52,059 bases of DNA from Bryobacterales bacterium (GCA_016789745.1 JAEUQF010000167.1:1-52059); one strand, 5' to 3'. Positions 26,165 through 36,218 are shown, numbered from the stretch's first letter. Translations and numbers: made by a program. The notes: a model not told the origin generated them from the sequence alone.

Positions 26165-27199
26165 CTACTCCACGCGGAACTCGCGATTCGTGTTCCGCTC
26201 CTTGACAGTAAACTGATTGCCTTGCCGGGTCACCTGCTGCACTCCCTGGAAGTCGGCTGGAATCTTCAACAGGAAGGCGACGTACGTGCGGGTCTGGGTT
26301 TCCCCCGGCTCAATCCAGGCAGTGAGCGGACGTCCGAAAATGCGCCCTTTTTTCAGCAGCACGCCGAAGGGCTGGTGCAATCCGGTGGTGCCGAACTCCA
26401 GGCCCCGCGCCATGGGTTTGCCATCGGGTGTGACATGGCGCCAGATGTTCAGCCACGGGTACTCGCTGGTGCGCCAGGCATAGCCCAGCAGCAGGCCTTT
26501 TGCCGCATTGGCCGCGGTCACCCAGCCCATCTCGTCTTCGACGACAAAGCTGACGACGTTGGGATCCGGATCATTGGTCAGATGGCGCAGGCTGATCGGC
26601 TGACCATCCTTCAATGCCTGCGGCCAATAGAACGAGGGCTCTTCGGGATTCGGCAGCGGCGAGGATTGCGCAAAGCCGCGCCGTGCATTGGCATCCACCA
26701 CCACCGATTCATCCAGGAACGGCGCGCCGATGGTGGGGTGCTGCACCATGTTGTAGGGGCGCCCTAGTTTGTTGCGATTTGTCACCGCTTCGGTCACCTG
26801 AAAACCTGCGCCCGAGGGATGCACCTCGATGGTACGCACGATGTCGAGCCCGGCCATGGGCAGTGAGGCGGTCATGCGGCCCTTGGTGCCGCCGGCTTCG
26901 CCCTGCCACATCACGCGCGTGGCTTCGCCGTGGAAGGGCATGCCGTTCTTCAGTTCGGCCTCTGACGGTTGACCCCAGCGATCCAGGCAGACGAAGTGCG
27001 CCATCGCCCGGTTTTCATTCACCGGCCCTTGATTGGCCCACTTGAGCGGATTCAGCTTCTGATCCTTGAATTGAAACGTCACGATGGAGCCACCGCCTTT
27101 ATCCACCGCGAGTTCCACCTTTGGGTTCTCCATCCGCCACTCGGGCCGCTGGGCGGAGAGGGATACGGCCAGGGACAGCAACAGGGCTGCGCGCGTCAT
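26165..27199 (-). CDS. Exported galactose-mutarotase-fold protein
   Basis: 344 residues from ATG 27199, coupled to the upstream stop as TAATG; a longer start at 27214 is possible. A signal peptide (MTRAALLLSLAVSLSAQ) is followed by an all-beta domain of the aldose-epimerase type: VELAVDKGGGSIVTF at the start, VTEAVTNRN in the middle, and a late EPGETQTRTYVAFLL. Catalytic His and Glu cannot be placed with certainty. A sugar-binding or epimerase role in the periplasm is likely. Neighbours are an esterase and a sugar-acid dehydratase-type enzyme. Confidence 0.65.
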   Translation of the reverse strand: MTRAALLLSLAVSLSAQRPEWRMENPKVELAVDKGGGSIVTFQFKDQKLNPLKWANQGPVNENRAMAHFVCLDRWGQPSEAELKNGMPFHGEATRVMWQGEAGGTKGRMTASLPMAGLDIVRTIEVHPSGAGFQVTEAVTNRNKLGRPYNMVQHPTIGAPFLDESVVVDANARRGFAQSSPLPNPEEPSFYWPQALKDGQPISLRHLTNDPDPNVVSFVVEDEMGWVTAANAAKGLLLGYAWRTSEYPWLNIWRHVTPDGKPMARGLEFGTTGLHQPFGVLLKKGRIFGRPLTAWIEPGETQTRTYVAFLLKIPADFQGVQQVTRQGNQFTVKERNTNREFRVE

Positions 27200-29148
27200 T
27201 ACTGGAGTTGCCACCTTTCGCTGAAGAAGCCGGCGTTCGCGATGCGCCCCGGCCAGCGGCCGTCGGCCGGTTGCGTCACGTCCACAATCGCCCAGTCGGG
27301 CAGTTTGGAAACCTGCCGCGCGTTGTTGAGGTAATCGTACTCGCGGTAGGTGAAGCTGGAGTTGACCACAATGTAGTGGTTCGGGTTTAGCGGATTCGGA
27401 TAGATCAGGGCAGGGTAGTGCTCTCCCGCCGAATACGACTGGCCGCCAACCTTAATTCCGGCCGCGCTCCACTGGACGGGCAGTTTGTCGGCAACGCGTG
27501 CCAGCACCTTGTTGCTGCCCGGGTCACCCCACAGAATCAGGTTGGAGTCGGCGATATCGGCGTCGGTAACCTCCGTGTCCTTCTTCACCCGCGCATCGCC
27601 GCGGAACTGCCGGCGCCATTCGGTGATGGAGCGTGCCTGCTCGGCGGCGATACGCTCCGCCGGTCCTTTGATGGCCGCTTCGCCGGTCGGCAGCACGATC
27701 AGGAACCGCTGCATGAAGGCGTGGTCGATAGGCCCCTGCAGGCCGTGGCGCTTCTGCAACTCTCCGCCGCGCGCGGAGTCGACCTTCGTCCACTGCGTCC
27801 CGTTCTTACGGAAGTGCGCCCGCCAGGACCGGTCGGACTCGGGCCCGTGCACCGTAATCGACTGCCCGTCGATCACCACCCGCGGCTTGCTGTCCGCAGC
27901 CAGCGGGCAACCGCCCGGCCCGAAGTCCAGTGTCAGAGCCGTAACGTTCTGTGTGGCGACGTTCACTTGCTGATCGGATGCAACGTCCGCCTTCACGATG
28001 GCTTTTTCCCAATGCTGGGCCAGGCCGTCCAGCACCAGCCACTTCATGCGGTTGTACTGCAGCGTGTAGGTTGTGAACTTCAGCGTGCGTGGATAGGGAT
28101 CGCGGCCCTTCTCGGCAATCGCGTCGATGCGGCGGTTGATCTCCACTTTCGAATCCGGGTGATAACGGTGCGGCGTGTTCGGCCCGATGATGTGCGTCAT
28201 CGTGATGCCCTCTTTGGCCAGGTACTTCGCCATGATGTCCGCCGCCTGCTTCTGCCGGTCGATCTCGCCGGAATACGCCACCAGCGGGGTGTTGAAGAAG
28301 TTCAGGGCATACTCGGTAGCGTCGTACATGCGCCACAGTTTCTGTTCCCAGGCGGTGGGTTTCACCGCCTCGTTCTGAAAGACCTTGAGGAACTCGGCAG
28401 TCTCGCTGAAGCCGGCGCCCGGCGCCACCGCCGCCCACTGTCCGGCAAAGTGCGCTCCGAACTGCCAGGCCGCCGCGCCGCCCATCGAAAAGCCGCGCAT
28501 CACCAGCCGGTTGTGGTCAATGTTGTAGTGGCGCCGCACCTCGCGCAGGGCTTCGAACAGATCCACCTCGCCGGCGAACTTGTTGGCATTGCAGTAGCGG
28601 CCGTACAGGTGCAGCACGAAGGTGTCAGGCGGGGTAAACTCGCCGGGGCGCGTCTGGCGTTCCACGATGAAGTTGACCTCGCTCAGCGTCTCGCCGCGTC
28701 CATGGAACCAGGCGTCGAGGCGGTGCTTTTTCGGCGACTTCGGATTCCACGATTCGGGAATCACCAAGCCGTACGGCTGCACGCTGTCATCAATGCGGCT
28801 GCGATACCCGCGCACCACCAGGCCCGTTGCGGTGGTCCAGGGCGCCTGGCCGCGGCTGAGCGCGTCGGCCCGTTCCTGGCCTTGGCGCAGCAGTTCCTTG
28901 GCCCGGGCGATCTCTTCCACCTTGAAGAATTCGTTATAGGTGAGCGCGAAACGCACCGCATCGCGATAGACGATGACGTCCGGCGCCAGCAGGTTGTCCT
29001 TGATCCGGTCGATGGACGCCGACAGGCGGGCGAGGCCGCCTTCGAGATCGGCTTTGTCATTCGGCGGCACCGGAACTCCGGGCGGCGGGACGGGCCGCTC
29101 GGCGGCAACAAGGCTCCAGGCGAGGGTCAGGCACAGTAACGGACGCAT
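27199..29148 (-). CDS. Exported alpha/beta-hydrolase (esterase/peptidase-like)
   Basis: 649 residues, ATG 29148. A signal peptide of about 16 residues precedes a helical N-terminal part. The hydrolase core has the nucleophile elbow GFSMGGAAAW, the preceding WFHGRGETLSEV strand and a likely catalytic His in GPNTPHRYHPDS. The C-terminal 300 residues are a beta-rich accessory region, with a second strand-helix domain (SNLILWGDPGSNKVL) found in similar large esterases. It probably cleaves ester groups from plant-derived polymers outside the cytoplasm. First gene of the minus-strand run; 35 bp from the divergent ABC gene. Confidence 0.8.
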   Translation of the reverse strand: MRPLLCLTLAWSLVAAERPVPPPGVPVPPNDKADLEGGLARLSASIDRIKDNLLAPDVIVYRDAVRFALTYNEFFKVEEIARAKELLRQGQERADALSRGQAPWTTATGLVVRGYRSRIDDSVQPYGLVIPESWNPKSPKKHRLDAWFHGRGETLSEVNFIVERQTRPGEFTPPDTFVLHLYGRYCNANKFAGEVDLFEALREVRRHYNIDHNRLVMRGFSMGGAAAWQFGAHFAGQWAAVAPGAGFSETAEFLKVFQNEAVKPTAWEQKLWRMYDATEYALNFFNTPLVAYSGEIDRQKQAADIMAKYLAKEGITMTHIIGPNTPHRYHPDSKVEINRRIDAIAEKGRDPYPRTLKFTTYTLQYNRMKWLVLDGLAQHWEKAIVKADVASDQQVNVATQNVTALTLDFGPGGCPLAADSKPRVVIDGQSITVHGPESDRSWRAHFRKNGTQWTKVDSARGGELQKRHGLQGPIDHAFMQRFLIVLPTGEAAIKGPAERIAAEQARSITEWRRQFRGDARVKKDTEVTDADIADSNLILWGDPGSNKVLARVADKLPVQWSAAGIKVGGQSYSAGEHYPALIYPNPLNPNHYIVVNSSFTYREYDYLNNARQVSKLPDWAIVDVTQPADGRWPGRIANAGFFSERWQLQ

Positions 29149-29183
29149 CGTAGTGAGTTCTTCAGGATACTGAACTTTGGGCC

Positions 29184-29924
29184 ATGGCGGGTGGAACGTC
29201 TACACTGGAATCTGTGGTTGCCGAGGCTGTATTCTCCGCGCGTGGTGTTACCAAGGTCTATGACATGGGAGAAGTGCAGGTGCATGCCCTCCGCGGCGTC
29301 GACCTGGAACTGTTTGCCGGCGAGATGATGGTACTGCTGGGACCATCGGGCAGCGGCAAATCCACTATTCTGAACATTCTGGGCGGCTTGGACCGCGCCA
29401 GCGGCGGTACGGTGCTCTATCGCGGCCTGGATATTACCAAAGCCAGAGACAAGGAACTCACGCAATACCGCCGTCGTCATGTAGGCTTTGTGTTTCAGTT
29501 CTACAATCTGATTCCGAGTTTGACGGCATTGGAAAACGTGGCGGCCGTAACGGAGATTGCCGACAATCCTATGAAGCCGGCCGAAGCGCTGGAGATGGTG
29601 GGCCTCGGCGACCGCATGCATCACTTTCCTTCGCAGCTATCCGGCGGCCAGCAGCAGCGTGTCGCCATTGCCCGCGCCATCGCCAAGCGCCCCTCGGTGC
29701 TGCTGTGCGACGAGCCCACTGGCGCGCTGGACTCGGAAACCGGTGTCATCGTGCTGGAGGCTATTGACCGCGTGAACAAGGAACTGCGCGCGGCCACCGC
29801 CGTCATCACCCACAACGCGGACATTGCCGGCATGGCCGACCGCGTGGTGCACATGAGCAACGGGCACGTCACCACGGTGGAGCAAAACGAGAAGCGGCGC
29901 AGTCCGAAGGACCTGCACTGGTAA
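29184..29924 (+). CDS. ABC transporter ATP-binding protein, MacB/LolD type
   Basis: 246 residues. Walker [11 protein letters not shown]-loop [11 protein letters not shown], signature [14 protein letters not shown], Walker [13 protein letters not shown] and the switch His in VITHN are all intact. The sequence type is that of ATPases serving FtsX-like permeases in lipoprotein release or MacB-type efflux. The permease and a membrane-fusion protein follow directly, so the three make one exporter. The start at 29184 has a weak ribosome-binding site; the next in-frame ATG is inside the domain. Confidence 0.95.
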   Translation: MAGGTSTLESVVAEAVFSARGVTKVYDMGEVQVHALRGVDLELFAGEMMVLLGPSGSGKSTILNILGGLDRASGGTVLYRGLDITKARDKELTQYRRRHVGFVFQFYNLIPSLTALENVAAVTEIADNPMKPAEALEMVGLGDRMHHFPSQLSGGQQQRVAIARAIAKRPSVLLCDEPTGALDSETGVIVLEAIDRVNKELRAATAVITHNADIAGMADRVVHMSNGHVTTVEQNEKRRSPKDLHW

Positions 29925-29933
29925 AGCCGTACC

Positions 29934-32291
29934 ATGCGGGCACTTGATATTAAGCTGTTTCGGGATCTGTGGCACGTGCGCGGGCAGGTGATCGCCATCG
30001 CCTGCGTGCTCGGCGCCGGCATCGCCACCTATGTGATGTCGGCCGCCACGCTCGATTCGCTCCTCACCACCCAGGCCAGCCTCTACCGGCAATATCGCTT
30101 TCCCGAATTCTTCGTCGGGTTGAAGCGCGCTCCGGCCAGCGTGCGGGACCGCGTAGCGGCTTTGCCCGGCGTACAGGTGGTGGAAGACCGCGTGATTGCG
30201 CCGGCGAACATCGAGTTGCCTTCTTACGCGATGCCAGTCTCCGGCTCGATCATCTCGCTGCCGGAGCACGCGGGAGCATTGAACCTGCTGCACGTCCACG
30301 CCGGCCGGCTGCCGGAGCCCGGGCGCGACAACGAGGCGGTGGTCAGTGACGGGTTTGCGAAAGCGCACAAGCTGATTCCGGACTTCCCGCTGAACATCAC
30401 CATCAATGGGAAGAAGAAGGTTTTCCGGATTGTCGGCGTGGTGTCAACTCCGGAGGTCATCTATCAGTTGGCCCCCGGCTCCATCGTCCCTGATTTCAAA
30501 AGCTACTGCATTCTCTGGATGCAGCGTGAGCCGCTGGAAGCTGCCTACAACATGACCGGCGCCTTCAACGAACTGGTGGGCACGCTCACGCCGGGGACGC
30601 AGGTGGAGGATGTGGCCGCTGCCATCGATGCGATCCTGCGTCCTTATGGCGGCCAGGGGGTGTTCGGACGCGAGACGCAGATCTCCCATCGCTATCTTTC
30701 GGAAGAATTCAAGCAATTGGGCGTGATGGCGACGGTTTTTCCGGTGATTTTCCTCTCCGTCGCGGCCTTCCTGTTGAATGTCGTGGTGGGCCGGCTGATG
30801 GCAACGCAGCGCGGCCAGATCGCCATTTTGAAAGCCTTCGGCTACTCCACGGCCTCCGTCGTGTGGCATTTTCTGAAGTTCACGGCGGTGATTGCGGCGT
30901 TGGGTCTGGCCTTGGGGATCGCCGGCGGGCACTGGCTGGGCAGCGGAATGGCACAACTCTACAAGGACGTTTACCGCTTTCCTTATCTGGAGTTTTCTCT
31001 CCGTCCGGGAGTGCTGTTGGTATCGGCCCTGGTCAGCATCGTCGCTGCGGGCGTCGGCACGGTGGTGTCGGTCATGCGGTCCGCGGCCGAATCTCCGGCA
31101 GTCGCCATGCAGCCTGCCCCGCCGGGCACCTACAACATCAGTCTCATGGAGCGACTGGGCGCGCGCTGGTTTGCGCAGCCCACCCGTATGATTCTCCGCA
31201 ACATCGAGCGGCGGCCCATGAAAAGTCTGATGTCTATCGGGGGTGTCGCGATGTCCACCGGCATCCTGGTGCTGGGCGGTTTCTGGGGCGACGCCGTCGA
31301 CTACATGGTGTTCGCCCAGTTGCGGCGCGCGCAGTTGGAGGATATCAGCGTTACGTTTGTCGGTCCGGTCTCCAACCGCGCCCTGTATTCGCTGGCCAGC
31401 CTGCCGGGGGTCAGCTATGTGGAGCCGACACGCAGCGTCGCGGCACGCCTGCGCTTTGAGCAGAACAGCTACCGGACGGCAATCACCGGCATCGAACCGG
31501 AAGGCCGCCTGCGGCGCCTGCTAAACGACAAACTCCAGCCGGTGGAGGTGCCGCCGGAGGGCATCCTGTTGACCGATCATTTGGGCAAGATGCTGGGTGT
31601 GAAACCGGGCGACACCCTCACGGTAGAGTTGCTGGAGGGCTCGCGAGCCGTGCGCCAGGTGCCAGTGGCGGCGCTGGTAAGCGAGTACATCGGCGTAGCG
31701 GGCTACATGCACCGCGATTCGCTCAACCGGGTGCTGCGGGAGGGCGACAGCCTGAGCGGCGCTTTTCTCCAGGCCGACATGAGTTATGCGCCGGAAATCT
31801 ACCGCCGGCTGAAGGCCATGCCTGCGGTGGCAGGCACCGGCGCCCGGGCCCAGGCATTGGAAAGTTTCTACGAGACCATCGCCAAACAGATGCTGACTTT
31901 CGCGTTCTTCAACGTGATTCTGGCGTCAACCATTGCCATCGGCGTCGTCTATAATACGGTGCGCATCGCCCTCAGCGAGCGCAGCCGCGAATTGGCAAGC
32001 TTGCGCGTGCTCGGTTACACGCGGGGCGAAGTCGCCTACATCCTGCTGGGCGAACTGGCGGTCCTGGTCTTCCTGGCGATCCCCGCCGGATTGCTGTTTG
32101 GACGCTGGCTGGCCGGAGTGATGGCACAGATGTCGCAAACCGAGTTGTTCCGTGTGCCGGTCGTGGTGGATCCGTCAACCTATGCGCTGGCCGCGCTGGT
32201 GGTGGCGGTTTCCACGGTCGTCTCGGCGGCGGCGGTCGGCCGCAAAGTGAGCCATTTGGACCTGGTGGAAGTGCTAAAGGCACGGGAGTAA
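29934..32291 (+). CDS. ABC transporter permease, tandem FtsX domains
   Basis: 785 residues, starting 9 bp after the ATPase stop. An N-terminal helix (IAIACVLGAGIATYVMSAATL) and a large periplasmic domain are followed by three helices of the first FtsX domain. A second half repeats the plan: a helix near GVAMSTGILVLGGF, another periplasmic domain, then three helices around SERSRELASLRVLGYTRGEV, the family hallmark. This duplicated architecture (about 800 residues) acts as a mechanotransmission exporter that moves substrate from the periplasmic side. Substrate unknown. Confidence 0.92.
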   Translation: MRALDIKLFRDLWHVRGQVIAIACVLGAGIATYVMSAATLDSLLTTQASLYRQYRFPEFFVGLKRAPASVRDRVAALPGVQVVEDRVIAPANIELPSYAMPVSGSIISLPEHAGALNLLHVHAGRLPEPGRDNEAVVSDGFAKAHKLIPDFPLNITINGKKKVFRIVGVVSTPEVIYQLAPGSIVPDFKSYCILWMQREPLEAAYNMTGAFNELVGTLTPGTQVEDVAAAIDAILRPYGGQGVFGRETQISHRYLSEEFKQLGVMATVFPVIFLSVAAFLLNVVVGRLMATQRGQIAILKAFGYSTASVVWHFLKFTAVIAALGLALGIAGGHWLGSGMAQLYKDVYRFPYLEFSLRPGVLLVSALVSIVAAGVGTVVSVMRSAAESPAVAMQPAPPGTYNISLMERLGARWFAQPTRMILRNIERRPMKSLMSIGGVAMSTGILVLGGFWGDAVDYMVFAQLRRAQLEDISVTFVGPVSNRALYSLASLPGVSYVEPTRSVAARLRFEQNSYRTAITGIEPEGRLRRLLNDKLQPVEVPPEGILLTDHLGKMLGVKPGDTLTVELLEGSRAVRQVPVAALVSEYIGVAGYMHRDSLNRVLREGDSLSGAFLQADMSYAPEIYRRLKAMPAVAGTGARAQALESFYETIAKQMLTFAFFNVILASTIAIGVVYNTVRIALSERSRELASLRVLGYTRGEVAYILLGELAVLVFLAIPAGLLFGRWLAGVMAQMSQTELFRVPVVVDPSTYALAALVVAVSTVVSAAAVGRKVSHLDLVEVLKARE

Positions 32292-32298
32292 ACACAGC

Positions 32299-33549
32299 TT
32301 GAAACGATGGTTATGGATCATTGCCGTTGCGGCGCTGGTGGCGGTGGGAATCGTCATGGGTTTGCGGCCCCAACCCGTGCCCATCGAGGCGGTCGCGGTG
32401 AAGACCGGGCCGTTGCGCGTTTCGGTGGAAGAGGAAGGCCGGACGCGGCTGCGCTCCCGCTATATCATCTCCGCGCCGGTGGGTGGGTATATCCGCCGCC
32501 TGGATTGGAAAGCCGGCGACGTGGTGAAGAGCGGGCAGCGCATTGCCGTCCTGGAACCGCCGCGGCCGGCCGTGCTGGACGCACGCACCGAAGAGCAGAG
32601 CGAGGCGCGGGTGAAGGCCGCCGAATCAGCTCGCGCGGTGGCCGAATCGCGCATCGCCGCGCTGGAACAGCAGGTGCGCGCGGCGCGGGCCGACCTGGAA
32701 TACTGGCGAGCGCAGGACCAGCGGGAGGAGGCACTCCGCAAGTCCGGAGACATCGCGGCGTCGCGGGTGGAAAAAACGCGCTCCGAGCTGCGGCGCGCCG
32801 AGGCGGAGGTTGCCGCCGCGGAACGCAACGTCGAGACAGCGCGCGCGGAGGTAGGGAACGCGCGGGCAGAGGTGGAGGCGGCACGTGCGGCCCTGCTGCG
32901 GTCGGCTCCCTCGGGGCAGGGGCAGTTGGTACCCGTGACAGCGCCCTCGGGCGGCCGTGTCATCCGCGTGATCCGGGAGAGCGAAGGGGTTGTCATGCCC
33001 GGGGACGGGCTGCTGGAAGTCGGCGACGCACGGGCCATTGAAGTGATGGTGGAGGTGCTGTCGGCCGACGCTGTAAAGATGACTCCGGGTATGCGCGTGG
33101 TCCTGGAACGGTGGGGCGGCGAGAAACCGCTGGAAGCTCGCGTACGCGTTGTCGAGCCGGGCGGGTTCACGAAGGTCTCCGCCCTGGGTGTGGAAGAACA
33201 GCGGGTTCGCGTGGTGGCGGACATAACCTCGCCGGAGGAGGAATGGCAGCGGCTGGGTGACGGTTACCGCGTCGAAGCATCCTTTGTGCTGTGGGAAGGG
33301 GAGCGTGTGCTACAAGTCCCGGTCAACTCACTCTTTCGCGTGAACGGCGGCTGGGCGGTATTCGCGGTGGAGGGCGGAGTGGCGCGGCGGCGTGCCGTAC
33401 AGATAGGGCACCGGTCTGGTGTTGCTGCCGAAATCCTCTCCGGACTCAAGGAAGGTGACACCGTGGTCGCTCATCCGGATGAAACTGTCGAAGATGGAAA
33501 AGCGGTTGCTGTGGACGGCGCCGCAGGTACGGGATCGGGCGGCCACTGA
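32299..33549 (+). CDS. HlyD/MacA-type membrane-fusion protein
   Basis: 416 residues. The start is TTG at 32299, preceded by GGGAG and giving MKRWLWIIAVAALVAVGIVMG, a membrane anchor; no in-frame ATG fits. A lipoyl-type half (IISAPVGGYIRRLDWKAGDVVKSGQRI) precedes a long coiled-coil hairpin rich in Ala/Glu/Arg (about residues 100-200), the second lipoyl half (VTAPSGGRVIRVI), and beta-barrel domains. It links the ABC permease to an outer-membrane channel, but no TolC-like gene is present in the window. It ends ahead of a strong stem-loop. Confidence 0.92.
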   Translation: MKRWLWIIAVAALVAVGIVMGLRPQPVPIEAVAVKTGPLRVSVEEEGRTRLRSRYIISAPVGGYIRRLDWKAGDVVKSGQRIAVLEPPRPAVLDARTEEQSEARVKAAESARAVAESRIAALEQQVRAARADLEYWRAQDQREEALRKSGDIAASRVEKTRSELRRAEAEVAAAERNVETARAEVGNARAEVEAARAALLRSAPSGQGQLVPVTAPSGGRVIRVIRESEGVVMPGDGLLEVGDARAIEVMVEVLSADAVKMTPGMRVVLERWGGEKPLEARVRVVEPGGFTKVSALGVEEQRVRVVADITSPEEEWQRLGDGYRVEASFVLWEGERVLQVPVNSLFRVNGGWAVFAVEGGVARRRAVQIGHRSGVAAEILSGLKEGDTVVAHPDETVEDGKAVAVDGAAGTGSGGH

Positions 33550-33623
33550 TAGCGCCCGCACGGCCGCGAGCGAGCCGGTACCCCCGTAGCAGTGGGAAGC
33601 AAATCCGCTCGCCCGCAACCAGC

Positions 33624-33671
33624 GGACTCTGCCGCACAAAGGATGGTCTTCAGCCCTTGTGCGGCAGGTCC
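33624..33671. terminator. Stem-loop between convergent genes
   Basis: CTGCCGCACAA (33629-33639) and TTGTGCGGCAG (33657-33667) are perfect 11-bp arms around a 17-nt loop, extended by GGAC/GTCC after a one-base bulge. It lies between the ends of the fusion-protein gene (33549) and the subtilase gene (33678), so it can stop transcripts from both sides. No long T-run follows on either strand. Confidence 0.6.
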
Positions 33672-33677
33672 CACCCG

Positions 33678-36218
33678 TCAGGGCCGCGCGACCGCCGTCA
33701 CCGTGGCAGTGATAGCGGGTGTGGCTCCAAACTGGAAACGGAAGGTGTTCGCTCCCGGGGATGGACCGAGGGTCACCGGAATGCGGATAGCGCCGAAGGA
33801 GCCGGGCACCGGCGACGGGGAGCCGATGCGGCCTGCGCCGGCGACCACGGTTCCGGTGAACTGCAACTCGGCGGGATCGGTAATGGCCAACCCGGTCGAG
33901 TCCGTCACCAGGTAAAACAACCAACCCTCCGTGCCAGGGTACGTGGCATTTGCGGCCGGTTCATTCCAGTACTCCGCGAATGGCGTTGGATCGGCAAGGA
34001 AGGCGTTGACAGGAGAGCGGACCGAGGCCGGAATGCCGGATGGGACACCCAGCCAGTAGGGAACATAGGTCGTCACACCGTGGCCTGCGGTACCATCAAT
34101 CGCGATCATGCCCTGGTACTCTCCAGGTGCCAGATCCGTTGCATGCCATCGCGGATACACCGCGACGGTCTTGCCGGCTTGCACCTCGACGGTAAGCGAG
34201 TCCGAGCCGCGCGCAATGCACGCCTCGTCCGTCAGCATGCAGATGGACGGTACGTTCATAATCTTCAGCGGTGGCGCCGTGTCAAAGGGTATGGCCCGTA
34301 TGGTATAGGTTTCGGCCGCACTGCCCAGGTTGGTGATGGACAGCGAGCGGTGCTGGGAGATATTCTTCGAGGCGATCCCGTAGCTGAGCGAGGTGGGATA
34401 TACGGCTACTGTATTCTTCAGGGCCGCCAGCAGGTTCAGCGCCCCGGCGCCCCCTTCCATTACCGGCGTAACACTGCCGTCAGCCGTGACCACGGGTGTG
34501 GCGCTGTTGATCAGCAGAGACCGGTAGTGGTCCGCGGTCAACCCGGTCCGCTTACCCATCAGTACCGCGAATGCGCCAGAAACCGTGGCGGTGGCGAAGC
34601 TCGGGGCCGGGTTACCAAAACGCGTGGCATAGCCGGATGGCGAATAGAGCTGGCCGGCAGGGTTGGTCTTCTGTGCCGCGACGTAGCGTGGGTCACCAAC
34701 GGCTACCAGATCAGGCTTGATGCGGTGGTCGAAGGTGGGGCCCCGCCCCGAATACGGCGCGACCATGTTAGCGGCCAGCGGATAGGAGACGGCGTCGAAC
34801 TGGATGGTTACTGTCGTCTGCCCCTGGCGTAGCGATTCCACCAGTGCCCGGCCGTCCTCAAAACCAACGACGACTCCGCCCAATGTGGCCGTGCCCGCCT
34901 GGAAGCGGGCCGGAGCGGTTGCCGCGTTGGCTGTATGGAAGATGGCGCCGGTGGCACCAGCCTCTCCCAGGTTCCGCAGCTTCACCTCCGGCGTACAGCC
35001 GGCGAAGTTGGCAACGACGATGCGTCCGGTCAGACTCCCGGCGGGCAGCGCGTTGCAGGCGCCGCCGGTGGCGTCGAGCGTGGTCAAGTCAACGGCCGGC
35101 GCGGTGAGCCGGTCAGGGCTTTCCAGGCTGCCGAGGAACCAACGGTTACTCCCGGGAAATGCCTGTCTGGCCGGGCCGTTTCCGAAGCTGACCGAACCGG
35201 CATACATCCGCGAGTTCGGCGTGCCGCCAACCGTGACCACGCTCGAGGCGTTCGGTGGGTCCATAATGGTGCCTCGTGCCGGACCCAGCGGGCCCGTCGG
35301 CATGACTACGATCACGCCGGCATGCGCTGCCCGGTCAACCGCCAGCCGCAATGCCGAACGTACATCCTCAACAGCGCTGTTCGTGAACATGAAGCTGATG
35401 TTCACAATCTGCATTCCGTCGGCAATGGCATCGTCAAGGGACTTGATGATGCTGGTTCCGCCGCTGGCCGTATAGATCCCAAGCCAAGCCTTGGGCGCTA
35501 CTCCCGACAGAAAGCCGAACGGCGCCTGGTGCGGCGTCCCCGCGGCCACCGAGGCCACTGCCGTGCCGTGGCCCGTCGTATCTGTCACCGTCTCGTTGGC
35601 GGCGGCGGGCCGGCCCGCCACTACCGGAGCACTATGGCGAGCCACGATAATCCGCCCACTGGCGACCGCGATGTCCTGCGGGGTGTTGCCCTTCGGGAAC
35701 CCCGGCGGTGGCCGTACGCCGGTATCGCGGAATGCGGGGTGATCGGGCACAATCCCACTGTCGATGAAGGCGATCCGGATTCCCTCGCCCGCGAGGTCGC
35801 GTCCGCCGATCCAGTTCCACGCCTCCGCGATGCCGTTCATCTCCACGGCCTTGTCGCTGGCCGGAACGGCCTCGCAGTCAGGGAGGACGGACCGCACGCC
35901 GGGTATGGTGCGCAGCCGCGCCGCCACCTCCGGCGTCGCCGAAACAATGAAGCCGTTAACAACGTTCTCAAGGCGGGCATGAACTCGCGCCCCAGCCGCG
36001 GTCAGCGGCGGTGCCACGTCGGCCTGCTGGCGACGGATCTCGGCGAAGCGGAATTTGGAACTCACCGGGCTGGCCGGCGCCGGTCCCGCCAGTGCCGCCA
36101 TCGGCTCGCCCATGAGTTCGACCAGGTAGATCTGTGCCGCCTGGGACAAGGGTTGGCCGAGCAGCGGGTTGGCGAGCGCGGCCGTGAGCAGAGGTAAACA
36201 TCGCAGACGAGCGATCAT
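33678..36218 (-). CDS. Secreted subtilase (S8) with altered oxyanion-hole position
   Basis: 846 residues; AAGGAG precedes ATG 36218. A signal peptide (about 1-21) is followed by an I9-type propeptide (QIYLVELMGEP to VRSVLP), then the protease domain with Asp153 (FIDSGI), His217 (TGHGTA) and Ser540 in APSFATATVSG, a variant of GTSMATP. A PA-type insert (GRIVVANFAGCTP) lies between His and Ser, as in lactocepin-type enzymes. The usual AGN.G block reads TGPLG, so the oxyanion Asn is replaced by Pro310. Catalysis may be weak or lost. C-terminal beta-sandwich domains follow. Encoded alone, divergent from the DNA-binding/TPR gene. Confidence 0.88.
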   Translation of the reverse strand: MIARLRCLPLLTAALANPLLGQPLSQAAQIYLVELMGEPMAALAGPAPASPVSSKFRFAEIRRQQADVAPPLTAAGARVHARLENVVNGFIVSATPEVAARLRTIPGVRSVLPDCEAVPASDKAVEMNGIAEAWNWIGGRDLAGEGIRIAFIDSGIVPDHPAFRDTGVRPPPGFPKGNTPQDIAVASGRIIVARHSAPVVAGRPAAANETVTDTTGHGTAVASVAAGTPHQAPFGFLSGVAPKAWLGIYTASGGTSIIKSLDDAIADGMQIVNISFMFTNSAVEDVRSALRLAVDRAAHAGVIVVMPTGPLGPARGTIMDPPNASSVVTVGGTPNSRMYAGSVSFGNGPARQAFPGSNRWFLGSLESPDRLTAPAVDLTTLDATGGACNALPAGSLTGRIVVANFAGCTPEVKLRNLGEAGATGAIFHTANAATAPARFQAGTATLGGVVVGFEDGRALVESLRQGQTTVTIQFDAVSYPLAANMVAPYSGRGPTFDHRIKPDLVAVGDPRYVAAQKTNPAGQLYSPSGYATRFGNPAPSFATATVSGAFAVLMGKRTGLTADHYRSLLINSATPVVTADGSVTPVMEGGAGALNLLAALKNTVAVYPTSLSYGIASKNISQHRSLSITNLGSAAETYTIRAIPFDTAPPLKIMNVPSICMLTDEACIARGSDSLTVEVQAGKTVAVYPRWHATDLAPGEYQGMIAIDGTAGHGVTTYVPYWLGVPSGIPASVRSPVNAFLADPTPFAEYWNEPAANATYPGTEGWLFYLVTDSTGLAITDPAELQFTGTVVAGAGRIGSPSPVPGSFGAIRIPVTLGPSPGANTFRFQFGATPAITATVTAVARP

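Noticed and set aside
27418..29139. 573-codon open frame on the plus strand
   Set aside because: Antisense to the exported esterase with clear signal peptide and nucleophile elbow.
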